Of a stretch of 64,000 bases of DNA, positions 17,154-26,143 are shown piece after piece. The stretch spans positions 1 to 64,000 of the forward strand of contig MWST01000038.1 of NCBI GenBank assembly GCA_002050235.1, given 5' to 3'. Each line of letters opens with the position of its first letter. Position 1 is the first letter of the stretch. Origin of the DNA: Polyangiaceae bacterium UTPRO1 (GTDB lineage: Bacteria; Desulfobacterota; Binatia; UTPRO1). The position numbers and the translations under genes were made by a program. The notes beneath the pieces were generated by a model. That model saw only the letters and a list, made by a program, of their open reading frames with translations, ran no database searches and was not told where the DNA came from.

Positions 17154-18191
17154 TCAGTACTTCTTACCGCCGATATAGGTTGCAACGCCGGCGGCGCTCC
17201 CGGCGCCGGCGGCGAGAAGCTCGATGATGAGCAGGCCGCAGCTCGGACCCCACGTCCGCACTCCGCCGTGCTCGCGCAGCAGCCTCAGAAAGGGAATGTT
17301 TAGCACGAGAATAGCCGCGAGAGCGAAGAAATTCGCCCACAGCAACGTCCGGTTGCCGCACGCTATGCCAATCGCCAGGAGGGCGACGGCGAGTCCGGCG
17401 AGCGGCACGCTGGCGATGTAGCCGGTGGGCACCGAGGTGTCGTTCTTGCCGATGCCTTCCGCACTCTTTCGCAGCTTCAACCTCGCCAGCGACCGCGAGC
17501 GCAGGAAGTCGACGCGCAGGAGACCGGCGAGGTCGTAGCCTTTGACGTGCTCAACCTCGAGGTCGGCGAGAATCCGGATCCGGTAGCCCAGGCGGGCGAG
17601 CTTCTGACCGAAGTCCGTGTCCTCGATATTGGGATCGACGTAGTTGGAATCGAAGCCGCCCGCAGCGACGAAAGCCCGGCGCCGGATCGCCGCCGCCGTC
17701 GTGTAGAACAGCGACACGTCCTGCCCCGCCTTGCGGACGTAAGTGTAGTGCATCCAGAGGTTCTTGTAGACCGAGCAGAGGTTGCGAAACCGCATCGCCG
17801 GCGACTGCACCGCCATCAGGCCGGAAAGACCGGGGTCGCAATCGAACGCCGCGACGATGCGGGCCAGGGTGTCGGGGCGCACGACGACGTCGGAGTCGAT
17901 GAAGAAAACGATGTCGCCGCGCGCGTGATCGACGCCCATGTTCCGGGCGCGGCCGGGACCGAGGCGGCCGCCGCTGGCGACGACGCGGGCACCGTGTGCG
18001 GCCGCGATCTCGCGCGAGCGGTCGGTCGAGCCGTCGTCGACGACGACGACTTCGTAGGCGCGGAAGGTGCTCGCCGCCACCGCCGCCAGGCACTCTCCGA
18101 GCAGGCGCTCGGCGTTGTAGACGGGCATCACGACCGAAACCCGCGGCGGGAGCGCGTCGGAGCGATCGGAGGAAGAACCAGCGACGGACAT
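17154..18191 (-). CDS. GT2 family glycosyltransferase with C-terminal membrane helices
   Basis: 345 residues. The GT-A domain shows SVVMPVYNAERLLGE, VVVDDGSTDRS, a DXD-type FFIDSDVVV, and GGFDSNYVDPNIEDTDFG, the acceptor-side ED motif of processive or O-antigen GT2 enzymes. After about residue 260 come three hydrophobic helices, so the enzyme is anchored in the inner membrane. It is 24 bp from the radical SAM gene and 9 bp from the upstream sulfatase-fold gene. The sugar donor is not predictable from sequence. Confidence 0.9.
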   Translation of the reverse strand: MSVAGSSSDRSDALPPRVSVVMPVYNAERLLGECLAAVAASTFRAYEVVVVDDGSTDRSREIAAAHGARVVASGGRLGPGRARNMGVDHARGDIVFFIDSDVVVRPDTLARIVAAFDCDPGLSGLMAVQSPAMRFRNLCSVYKNLWMHYTYVRKAGQDVSLFYTTAAAIRRRAFVAAGGFDSNYVDPNIEDTDFGQKLARLGYRIRILADLEVEHVKGYDLAGLLRVDFLRSRSLARLKLRKSAEGIGKNDTSVPTGYIASVPLAGLAVALLAIGIACGNRTLLWANFFALAAILVLNIPFLRLLREHGGVRTWGPSCGLLIIELLAAGAGSAAGVATYIGGKKY

Positions 18192-18200
18192 ACGGCTCCT

Positions 18201-20243
18201 CTATTCGACGTGTTCGCGGAGATCGGCGTAGGGATCGACGGCCGCCGCGAGGTTCGAGTCCATGGCGCTCATCGCCGCCTCGAGCTCGCCTTCCATCCCG
18301 GTCACGCGCTCGGGATTCTCCCCGGCGAGATCGTCGTTCTCGCCGGGATCGTTCGTGAGGTCGAAGAGGAAACGCTCGCCGCGCGAGGTCGAGATCAGCT
18401 TGTAGGGTCCTTCGTAGATGACGCGGAGCGCGCGGTTGTAGACCTCGCCGTAGAAAGACACGAACTCCGGGTTGATGTGCTCCTCGGCGAGGCTGTTGCG
18501 CGCGACCTGCTGCAGCGGCGATCCCTGGACGCCCGCCGGCAGAGGTGCGCCCAGCGCCTGCAGGACCGTCGGTACGATGTCGACGAGCTGTACGGGATTC
18601 GTGATCACGCCCTGCGGGCGCGATGCGCCTGGAAGCTTGACGACCAACGGGACGCGCAGAAGGCCCTCGTACATCATACGGCCGCCGTGCCCGACGATGT
18701 CGTGCTCGCCGAGCAGCTCGCCGTGGTCGGCGGTCACCACGATGAGCGCATTCTCGTAGCGCCCCCGCTTCTTCAGATCGGCTATGAGCTCACCGAGCGC
18801 CGCATCCATGGCCAGGATCTGGCCGTCGTAGTTGGCGGTGATGAAGTCGCGCTCCTCCTGGCTCAGGTGCGCGGGCACGGCGTGCGTGAAGAGGCCTTTG
18901 CGGGCGAGGCGCGCGGCGTGCGGCAGATCGCGCGCCCAGAGGTCGTACGGCGGGGCCGCGATCCAATGGTGCGGTTCCAGATAGTTCACGAAGACGAACG
19001 CCGGCCGGCCTGCCGGCACGCGATCGAGCCACGCGAGCGCGGCGGCGTTGATCTCGCGCGCGCTCCGGAACGGCTTCTTCATGAACGCCGGCGAGAACTG
19101 CTGTACGAAGCCGACCACGTGCGGAATCGGCCGCAGCAGCAGCTGCGGATGGTCCTCGTAACGCTGGAACCCCTGGGCCATGCCGAAGCCGCGAAAGAGA
19201 TTGGCGAAGTTGGCGACGAAGGCGCCGGTCGCCCAGCCGCGATCGTGGAGCACCTCGGCGAGCGTCGTGCGATCGTCCGCTAGCGGGAAGACGCGGCGGC
19301 GCCCGTATATCGCCGGCCCCGCGCTCCAGCCGCCGACATAATGCGCGCCGTGGCGGCTCGGATACATCCCGGTCAGCATCGAGGCGTGCCCCGGCACCGT
19401 CCACTGCGCCGGCGAGCGTGCCGCCGTGAAGTTGAGGCCGTCGGCAGCGAGCTCGGTCAAGCGCGGCGACGTCTCGCGCGCATACCCGTAGGTCGACATG
19501 TGGTCGGCGCGCGTGGTGTCCATGGAGATCAGGAAAACGTCCGGCGCGTCCGCCGGCGCGACGGCCCGCAGCGGGCGCGGATCGTCGAGCGGCGCGATCG
19601 CGAGCGGCTTGCCCCAGATCCACACGGCGACGAGCGCAGCGGCCACGAGTGTAGCGAGCCGCACGCTGTCGCGGCGCAGCACGGCGCCGACGACCCGGTC
19701 GAGCACGACGCCCGCTAGCGGCAGCACTCCCAGGACGAGCACGAGCGCGACCCCGTTCGGCTCCTGCTTGCTGAAGTACGAGCTCTGAACCTCGGTGATG
19801 CCGGTCTTGCCGATCGCGAGCGCCGCCGTCGCGACCAGCGCCACGTGCACGAAGCCGAGGATGCCGCGCCGCCGGCCGGCGACGACCACCCCGACCGCCG
19901 CGGCCAGCGTCCCGACCAGCACGAACATCGCCTCGCCGAGGAGGCCGGGCGGCTCGTAGACGCGGAGCAGGCCGTAGACGACCGTGACGCCGAGCGCGTA
20001 GGCCGCCGCGTCGTCGCCGCGCCCGATCACTCCGAGCACGGCGCCGACCACGAGCCCGCCGGCGCCCGCAATCGCCAGGTCCAGCGCCAGCACGATCGTC
20101 GCCTCGTACATGGGGATCACCCCGCCGAAGGCGTAGTTCACCGCCAACTCGACGAGCCACCAAACGACCCCTCCCGCCAGCCCGGCTCCCAGGCCGCGGA
20201 CGATGCCGGCGCCGATCCCGACGCGCGTGCCGCTTCCGTTCAT
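18201..20243 (-). CDS. Membrane-anchored sulfatase-fold hydrolase/transferase
   Basis: 680 residues. About six hydrophobic helices occupy the first 215 residues, then a sulfatase-fold domain with ISMDTTRADHMSTYGY (first metal Asp) and VTADHGELLGEHDIVGHGG (second site). The nucleophile position is Thr in AQWTVPGHASMLTG, not the Cys/Ser needed for formylglycine, so transferase or phosphohydrolase chemistry is more likely than sulfate-ester hydrolysis. Architecture is shared with 4373-6262. The domain should face the periplasm, where it could add a phospho-group to the glycan or remodel it. It lies between the GT2 gene and the priming-transferase/polymerase fusion in the same transcript. Confidence 0.85.
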   Translation of the reverse strand: MNGSGTRVGIGAGIVRGLGAGLAGGVVWWLVELAVNYAFGGVIPMYEATIVLALDLAIAGAGGLVVGAVLGVIGRGDDAAAYALGVTVVYGLLRVYEPPGLLGEAMFVLVGTLAAAVGVVVAGRRRGILGFVHVALVATAALAIGKTGITEVQSSYFSKQEPNGVALVLVLGVLPLAGVVLDRVVGAVLRRDSVRLATLVAAALVAVWIWGKPLAIAPLDDPRPLRAVAPADAPDVFLISMDTTRADHMSTYGYARETSPRLTELAADGLNFTAARSPAQWTVPGHASMLTGMYPSRHGAHYVGGWSAGPAIYGRRRVFPLADDRTTLAEVLHDRGWATGAFVANFANLFRGFGMAQGFQRYEDHPQLLLRPIPHVVGFVQQFSPAFMKKPFRSAREINAAALAWLDRVPAGRPAFVFVNYLEPHHWIAAPPYDLWARDLPHAARLARKGLFTHAVPAHLSQEERDFITANYDGQILAMDAALGELIADLKKRGRYENALIVVTADHGELLGEHDIVGHGGRMMYEGLLRVPLVVKLPGASRPQGVITNPVQLVDIVPTVLQALGAPLPAGVQGSPLQQVARNSLAEEHINPEFVSFYGEVYNRALRVIYEGPYKLISTSRGERFLFDLTNDPGENDDLAGENPERVTGMEGELEAAMSAMDSNLAAAVDPYADLREHVE

Positions 20244-20261
20244 GAGTGCTCGCTCCCTCTC

Positions 20262-22178
20262 TCAGTCGCCGTGCTCGCCGAAGCGCCACAGCACCCGGAA
20301 CGTCGGCCGACGGCCGCTGAGGTGCGTGACGATGCCGAGGCCGACGCCCACCATGCCCCAGAAATAGATCTGGATCGTGACGCTGAAGAACACGTTGGCG
20401 TCGGCCATGGAGATCAGGACTCCTACCAGCGAGCTGAAGATCGCCCAGACGATGCGACGCATGTGCGGATCGTGGATGTGGTCGTGGCCTCGATAGAGCG
20501 CCAACAGCGCTGCGGCGACGATCCACATCATCAGCCCCCATCCGATCAGGCCGTGTTGCCGGATCAGGGTGAGATGCATGTTGTTCGAGATGTACGGACG
20601 GTCGCGTTCGGGGATCGGCGAGACCGCCTGCCGACGGATGCTGCCGACGCCGAGCAGCAGCTCCGGCACCGGCGCCGCGAAGACCTCTCCCGCCGCCTCG
20701 CCGCGTCGCGCGGCCTCCGCCGTCACCTCCGGCAGCGACAGGCGCAGGGACTCGCCGCCGAGAACGATCATCGTGACCATGATGACGAAGAGCGAGACGA
20801 TCGCGAGCAGGCGATAGCGGCTGCGCCAGAGGAACGTGCCGAAAGTCACCAGCAGGGCGACGAACCCCAGCCGCGTCTGGGTCAGGAATATGCCGACGAG
20901 GGCGATCGTCGCGCACGCCACCCAGACGTCGCGCACCTCGCGCGTCCGGCTGTGCAGCATCTGCGTCAGCAGGAACGGCAGGCCGAGCACCAGGTACGTC
21001 GCCAGCAGCACCGGATTACCCAGGGTCGACGACATACGCGGCGCGCTCTGGGCGCCGAGCTGGTTCTCGAGGCCGATCTGCATCAGACCGATCATCGACA
21101 CGGCGACCGCCGACAGGCCGACGACGGTCGCAATCTGGTTGGCTTCGGTCTGCGAGAGCCGCGTCGTCACGATCAGGAGCGTCAGGAGGAATCCCGTGGC
21201 GACGTAGTACAGAACCCCCTGGACCGCGGAGCCGGGATCGCTCGAGAACAGCGCCGCAACGATCGCGAACCCGACGAAGACGACGATCGGGCCGTTCACC
21301 GGCGTGTCGTAGATGCAGAGCCGGTGCCGCGGCGATCGCTGCACCGCGATCCAGGCGGCGGTCACCGCCACGAAGAGCTCGAACGGGCTCAGCTTGAACG
21401 TGCCGATCTCGAGTTGGAACGGGTAGTGGAAGAGCCCCGGCAGCAGCGCCGCCGAGAGGAAGAGCGCCGTCAGGAGGAGCCCGAGGGTCATCCAGCGGTT
21501 CAACACCTTGATGAACGTGAGGGTCACCAGGCGGACGTCGAGCCACCAGCCGCGGTTGCGGATGTAGATGTCGTCGTAGCGGAGCTTGTCGCGCGGATGC
21601 GTGAAGTAGCCGCCGCGCACCTGCGCCAGACCGGTCATGCCCGGGTTCACCGTGAAGCGCCGGAGATAGCCCGGGATCTCCCGCGACAGCGTGTCGAGGA
21701 AGATCGGCCGCACCGGGCGCGGACCGACCAGGTTCATGTCGCCGCGGATGACGTTGAGGAGCTGCGGGATCTCGTCGAGCTTGGCGCGCTTCAACATGCG
21801 CCCGATACGCGTATAGAGGCCGTCGGAGTGCTCGAGCAGGCGGGCGCCGATGCGCTGCTCGGCGCCGACCTCGAGCGTGCGAAACTTGTAGATCGTGAAG
21901 ACCGACGCGCCGCGGCCGAGGCGCTTGCCGCGGTACAGAATCGGACCGGGGCTCGTGAGCTTGATCGCGATGGCGATCGCGAAGGCCAGCGGCGACAGCA
22001 GCACGAGCCCTATGATCGCCGCCAAGCGCTGCCAGACGGGCGTCGCGCCGCCGACCACCGCGAACGTGGCGGCCTCGGCCGACGGGAACACCAGCTCCGG
22101 CGCCTCCAGGCTCGGCAGCCGGGGAGAGACGGAAGTACTGCTGACGGGAACGCTGCTGACGGGAGTATGCATGCTCAT
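20262..22178 (-). CDS. Fusion of polyprenyl-phosphate sugar-1-P transferase and O-antigen polymerase/ligase
   Basis: One uninterrupted 638-residue frame with two enzymes usually encoded apart. Residues about 45-235 are a bacterial sugar transferase: a membrane helix (GLVLLSPLAFAIAIAIKL), SPGPILYRGKRLG, the FTIYKFRT loop, AKLDEIPQLLNVIRGDMN, LVGPRP and NPGMTGLAQVRG. Residues about 240-620 are a polytopic Wzy/WaaL-like O-antigen ligase domain with about 10 helices, TRLGFVALL and NNMHLTLIRQHGLIGWG. The first half would load sugar-1-phosphate on undecaprenyl phosphate in the cytoplasm; the second would polymerise or ligate repeat units on the periplasmic side. A separate O-antigen ligase gene at 26127-27578 makes the division of labour unclear. 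It starts 6 bp after asnB. Confidence 0.88.
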   Translation of the reverse strand: MSMHTPVSSVPVSSTSVSPRLPSLEAPELVFPSAEAATFAVVGGATPVWQRLAAIIGLVLLSPLAFAIAIAIKLTSPGPILYRGKRLGRGASVFTIYKFRTLEVGAEQRIGARLLEHSDGLYTRIGRMLKRAKLDEIPQLLNVIRGDMNLVGPRPVRPIFLDTLSREIPGYLRRFTVNPGMTGLAQVRGGYFTHPRDKLRYDDIYIRNRGWWLDVRLVTLTFIKVLNRWMTLGLLLTALFLSAALLPGLFHYPFQLEIGTFKLSPFELFVAVTAAWIAVQRSPRHRLCIYDTPVNGPIVVFVGFAIVAALFSSDPGSAVQGVLYYVATGFLLTLLIVTTRLSQTEANQIATVVGLSAVAVSMIGLMQIGLENQLGAQSAPRMSSTLGNPVLLATYLVLGLPFLLTQMLHSRTREVRDVWVACATIALVGIFLTQTRLGFVALLVTFGTFLWRSRYRLLAIVSLFVIMVTMIVLGGESLRLSLPEVTAEAARRGEAAGEVFAAPVPELLLGVGSIRRQAVSPIPERDRPYISNNMHLTLIRQHGLIGWGLMMWIVAAALLALYRGHDHIHDPHMRRIVWAIFSSLVGVLISMADANVFFSVTIQIYFWGMVGVGLGIVTHLSGRRPTFRVLWRFGEHGD

Positions 22179-22184
22179 GGGCTC

Positions 22185-24140
22185 TCAGGATCCTCGGGAT
22201 ACCGCGCCGGCGGCGGCCGCGGCTGGTACTGGGGGGTGGGAAGCGACGGAGCGAGTGCGCAGCCGTTGCCACATGTCGTACCAATTCATGAACACGAGCA
22301 GGGTCCACAACGGGCGGCTGTGGTCCATCTGCTTGGACGCGTGCTCGGTGATCAACCGATGCACGTACGACGGCTCGAAGAGCCCGACGCGGCGGAGCGC
22401 GGTCGGCGACAGGACGTCCGCCACCATGTCGCGCAGCTCGTTCTGGAGCCAGGTCGCGACCGGGACGTTGAAACCTCGCTTCTTCGCCTGCAGGATCGCC
22501 GTCGGAACGTAGTCGGCGAGCGCCTGCTTCAAGATCCACTTCTTGTTGAAGCGGCGCAGCTTGACGGCGCTCGGCAGGCGCGCCGCAAGCTCGACCAGCT
22601 TGGTGTCGAGGTACGGCACCCGCGCCTCCAGCGAGTGCGCCATGCTCATCCGGTCGGCCTTCGTCAGGATGTCGTCGGGCAGATAGATCTGCGCGTCGAT
22701 AGCTTGCAGGCGCGCGAGCCATTCGTCGGTCCCGGCGCGCTCGGCGGCGGCGCGATACAACGCCGCCGTCTCGAGCATCGGATCGTACGCCTCGCGCACG
22801 CAGAGCTCGGCCTGCGCGGCCTCCGACAACACGACCTTCCACCAGAAGTGTCCGTCGGCGAGCGGCAGCGTCGCGCCGGCGACGAAACGCTTCGCCTTGT
22901 AGTCGAGGCTGACCTTGGCGTGCGACACCGGCAGGCGCCGTACCACGGCGGGGAGCACACTGCGGCCGACGATGCGCGGCAGCCGCCGGTAGAGCGCGGC
23001 GAGCTTGCCGGCGAGATAGGTCTCGTAGCCGGCGAAGACCTCGTCGCCGCCCTCGCCCGAGAGCACCACCTTGACGCTGCGATGCGCGAGCTCCGATACG
23101 TAGTAGACGGGCACGGCCGACGAGTCTGCGAAGGGCTCGCCGAAGTGATGCACCAGCGCCGGCAGCACGCGCAGCGCATCGGGTCGCACCACGATCTCGT
23201 GGTGCTCGGTGCCGTAGCGGGCGGCAACCTGGCGCGCCAGGTCGAGCTCGTCGAAGCTCTTCTCTTCGAAACCGACCGAGAAGGTCTGGATCCGCTGCGA
23301 CGCCATCTCGCTCATGAGGCCGACGAGGCCGCTCGAGTCGACGCCGCCGGAGAGGAAGACGCCGATCGGTACGTCGGAGAGGAGGTGGCTCTTCACCGCG
23401 GCCCGGAGGGCGGCACGCACCTCCTCGACGTACTCTTGGTCGCGGCGCGCCGGAGCCTCGGGCGCGAAGCGGAGCTGCCAGTAGCGCCGCTCGGCGGGAG
23501 CGCGACCGACCGCATAGGTGACCTGCGTTCCGGGCTCGAGCTTGCGAACGCCCGTGAATATGCTGCCCGGCGCCGGTATGTAGCCGAGCGATAAGTAGTG
23601 GTGGAGGCTCGCGAGATCGATGTCCTCGCACCAGCCTGCGACCATGAGCGCGGTGACCTCCGAGGCGAAGGCCACGGCCCCGGGACGCGTCGCGACGTAG
23701 AGCGGCTTGATGCCGACCCGGTCGCGCGCCAGGCAGAGGATACGCTTGCGTGCGTCCCAGAGCGCAACCGCGAACATGCCGTCGAGGCGGCGGACGAAGT
23801 CCTCGCCGTACTCCTCGTAGAGGTGCGGGATCACCGCGACGTCCGAGCGCGACGTCAAGCGGTGGCCGCCGGCCTCGAGCTCGCGCCGCAACGCCGGCGA
23901 GTTGTAGATCTCCCCGTTGCAGACTACGACCACCGACCCGTCCTCGTTGGCGAGCGGCTGCCGGCCGCCCTCGAGGTCGTTGATGCTGAGGCGGGTCATA
24001 CCCATCCCGAAGGCGCCGTCGAGGAAGTGCCCCTCGTGGTCGGGACCGCGATGCACGATCGCCGCGCACATCCGCTGGAGCGCGCCGTCGTCCATCGGCG
24101 CCCCGTCACCGTAGTTGTATTGGCCGACTATCCCGCACAT
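22185..24140 (-). CDS. asnB: AsnB-type glutamine amidotransferase (exosortase/EPS-associated group)
   Basis: 651 residues. Cys2 (MCGIVGQYN) is the glutaminase nucleophile, with HRGPD, NGEIYN and RSDVAVIPH of the class II amidotransferase domain (to about residue 215). The synthetase domain has the PP-loop SGGVDSS at 264-270 and SGEGGDEVFAGYE. Length and architecture match the asparagine-synthase-like amidotransferases found in XrtA/EpsH exopolysaccharide loci, which probably amidate uronic acids or other carboxyl sugars rather than make free asparagine. The cluster's own UDP-HexNAcA dehydrogenase would supply such a carboxyl group. A second, more distant copy is at 42093-44021. Confidence 0.9.
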   Translation of the reverse strand: MCGIVGQYNYGDGAPMDDGALQRMCAAIVHRGPDHEGHFLDGAFGMGMTRLSINDLEGGRQPLANEDGSVVVVCNGEIYNSPALRRELEAGGHRLTSRSDVAVIPHLYEEYGEDFVRRLDGMFAVALWDARKRILCLARDRVGIKPLYVATRPGAVAFASEVTALMVAGWCEDIDLASLHHYLSLGYIPAPGSIFTGVRKLEPGTQVTYAVGRAPAERRYWQLRFAPEAPARRDQEYVEEVRAALRAAVKSHLLSDVPIGVFLSGGVDSSGLVGLMSEMASQRIQTFSVGFEEKSFDELDLARQVAARYGTEHHEIVVRPDALRVLPALVHHFGEPFADSSAVPVYYVSELAHRSVKVVLSGEGGDEVFAGYETYLAGKLAALYRRLPRIVGRSVLPAVVRRLPVSHAKVSLDYKAKRFVAGATLPLADGHFWWKVVLSEAAQAELCVREAYDPMLETAALYRAAAERAGTDEWLARLQAIDAQIYLPDDILTKADRMSMAHSLEARVPYLDTKLVELAARLPSAVKLRRFNKKWILKQALADYVPTAILQAKKRGFNVPVATWLQNELRDMVADVLSPTALRRVGLFEPSYVHRLITEHASKQMDHSRPLWTLLVFMNWYDMWQRLRTRSVASHPPVPAAAAAGAVSRGS

Positions 24141-24164
24141 GGCAGACGATCTCGAAGGAAACGT

Positions 24165-24950
24165 TCAGGCGCGCACGCGCGCGGCCGCATCCATGAGCGC
24201 CCCACGAATGTGCCGCCAGCGCTCGGCGCCCACGAGCTGCTTTCCGAGCTTCTTCACGGCGTGGAACGATCGCAGGGTGGCGAGCGTCAGGCGATGGCCC
24301 GCGCACACCTGCCGGAGGAACTCCGGCGTGGTGCGCTGCTTCACCGCGATACGCGGCACCTCGTAGGGATCGGTGCGTACCGACACCAGCCCCGGCTCGC
24401 TCGTGCAAAACGCCCGGTAGCCGAGCTCCTTGATGAGCGCGCCCATGCCGGGGGCCAGGCTGCCGCGCGGCAAGGACGCGAAGTGGACGGCGCGCCCGAG
24501 GCCGTCTTCCAGGATGCGCTTCGACTCCCCGAACTCGCGGCGGATCTCGTCCGGGTCGGCCCGATGGAGGAAGGGGTGCGTGAGGGAATGGCTTCCTATC
24601 TCCATACCGGCCGCAGCCATCTCGCGGAGCTGATTCCAGCCGAGAGCCCGCGGCGCCCCGACCTGGCTCGCGATCACGAAGAAGCATCCCGGCCACCCCC
24701 GCTCCGCGAGCCGAGCGAAGGCGACCGTGTAGTCCGTCAGGTAGCCGTCGTCGAAAGAAAGCACGAAGCGCCCCGACGCCGGCGTCGCGAGCACGTCGGC
24801 GAGGCGGCTCGGGCACAGCCCCGGCGCATCCAACGCCGCGAGGTGGGCATCGAACTGCGCCTGGCTGAGAACGTACGCCTGCGCCGCCGGCGCCGGCGCG
24901 CCGGGCCGCTCGACGAAGTTGTGGTACGCGAAGACGGCGGCGCCGTTCAC
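24165..24950 (-). CDS. Polysaccharide deacetylase (NodB/CE4)
   Basis: 261 residues from a GTG at 24950 that overlaps the GT4 stop (GTGA). The NodB homology domain carries FVLSFDDGYLTDY (catalytic base Asp and metal Asp), GSHSLTHPFLHRAD (two metal His) and FASLPRGSLAPG. It starts with VFAYHNFVERPG, typical of the family. There is no signal peptide, as in several EPS-locus deacetylases. It would remove N-acetyl groups from HexNAc residues of the glycan or its lipid-linked precursor. The long open frame continuing upstream in the same phase lies within the GT4 gene and is not coding. Confidence 0.9.
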   Translation of the reverse strand: MNGAAVFAYHNFVERPGAPAPAAQAYVLSQAQFDAHLAALDAPGLCPSRLADVLATPASGRFVLSFDDGYLTDYTVAFARLAERGWPGCFFVIASQVGAPRALGWNQLREMAAAGMEIGSHSLTHPFLHRADPDEIRREFGESKRILEDGLGRAVHFASLPRGSLAPGMGALIKELGYRAFCTSEPGLVSVRTDPYEVPRIAVKQRTTPEFLRQVCAGHRLTLATLRSFHAVKKLGKQLVGAERWRHIRGALMDAAARVRA

Positions 24951-26143
24951 CGGGGGTCGGCTCCTTCGAGCTCCGGCGCCGCGACGAGCGCGGCGCGCTC
25001 GGCAGCGAGGGCGCGCGTCTCGCCCGCGGCGGCTGCGGCATAGACGGCTTCGAGCCGCCGCACCATGCTGCGGGCGCCGTAGCGCTCCTCGACCGCCCGG
25101 CGCGCCGCCGACCCGAGCGCGGCAGCGAACGCGCCGTCGTCGAGTACGCGAGCGATCGCCGCCGCCATCGCACCGGCAGCGTCGGCAGGCACGAGGACCC
25201 CGCTCCGCCCGTCGGTGACCACCTCCTGATTGCCGCCGACCGCCGTCGCCACCACGGGCAGTCCCATGGCCATCGCCTCGAGGAGAGCGTTCGACATGCC
25301 CTCGGTGCGCGACGGCAGCACGAACACGTCGAGGGCGGCGAGCACCTCGCGAACGTCGGAACGATCGCCGAGCAGCTGCACCGACCCCGTCAGGCCGCGC
25401 GCGGCGACGTCGCGCGCCAGCTCGTCCCGCAGCGGGCCGTCGCCCACGATCACCGCCGCCAGCGGCCGACCGGCGGCGCGGAGCGCGCCGAGAGCGGCGA
25501 CGAGCACCGCCGTTCCTTTGCGTGGCTCGAGGCGGCCGACCGTACCGATCACCGGCGTCTTCGGATCGAGCCCGAGCCTGGCCTTCGCATCGCCGCGCTC
25601 GGCCGTCGGCCGGAAGCGGTCGGTGTCGACGCCGCTCGGAATCACGTCCGTCCGCTCCCCCGCCCGGCCTGCCGGCCGCAGGAGGTCCGAGTTGACGATG
25701 ATCCGATCGGCTGCATGCACGACCAGGTCGGCGAGCCAGCGCTGCACGCCGCGCTCCTTGTTGACACTGCGGCGCGCGGCGACGATCCGGCAGCCGCCCG
25801 CACGCCGCGCCGCCAGGAGCGCGATCGTCCCGGCGCGCCATTCGAAGTACTGCACGATGCCGACGCGATGCGCTCGCAGCGCGCTCGTCGCTTCCCGCAC
25901 GCAGCGCCAGAAGTCACGGCTCACCATCGAAGGGCCGAGGCCGAGCTCGACCAATGCCGCGCCCGCCGAGCGGACGGCGTCGCCGAGCGGCCCGTGCCCC
26001 TTCGCGGATATCACCATCGGCACGAAGCGCGTGCGGTCGATCAGGCGCAGCACCTCGAGGAGGTGGCGCTGCGTACCGCCGTTCACGAGCTCGGGGGAGA
26101 AAAACGCGATCGTACGCGGCGTCTGCTCAGGCGATGACGACAC
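24947..26143 (-). CDS. GT4-family glycosyltransferase
   Basis: 398 residues from a GTG at 26143, inside the last 17 nt of the O-antigen ligase gene. The GT-B signature is strong: FFSPELVNGGTQRHLLEVL at the N-terminus, then VIPSGVDTDRFRP, IGTVGRLEPRKG, and the donor-site EGMSNALLEAMAMGLPVVAT (EX7E). It is followed by the deacetylase with a 4-nt overlap. The same GT4-deacetylase pair, in the same order, occurs again at 40937-42082 and 39975-40940. It likely adds the sugar that is then deacetylated; the donor is unknown. Confidence 0.92.
   Translation of the reverse strand: MSSSPEQTPRTIAFFSPELVNGGTQRHLLEVLRLIDRTRFVPMVISAKGHGPLGDAVRSAGAALVELGLGPSMVSRDFWRCVREATSALRAHRVGIVQYFEWRAGTIALLAARRAGGCRIVAARRSVNKERGVQRWLADLVVHAADRIIVNSDLLRPAGRAGERTDVIPSGVDTDRFRPTAERGDAKARLGLDPKTPVIGTVGRLEPRKGTAVLVAALGALRAAGRPLAAVIVGDGPLRDELARDVAARGLTGSVQLLGDRSDVREVLAALDVFVLPSRTEGMSNALLEAMAMGLPVVATAVGGNQEVVTDGRSGVLVPADAAGAMAAAIARVLDDGAFAAALGSAARRAVEERYGARSMVRRLEAVYAAAAAGETRALAAERAALVAAPELEGADPR

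Noticed and set aside
19845-23594. A 1249-codon open frame on the plus strand
   Set aside because: It runs antisense to the sulfatase-fold, fusion and asnB genes, its translation is Arg/His/Asp/Gln-rich without motifs, and the opposite strand carries well-recognised families. It is a high-G+C shadow frame.
24951-25841. Upstream extension of the deacetylase frame
   Set aside because: It overlaps the GT4 gene in another frame and is Arg/Ala-rich with no domain; the GTG at 24950 is coupled to the GT4 stop.
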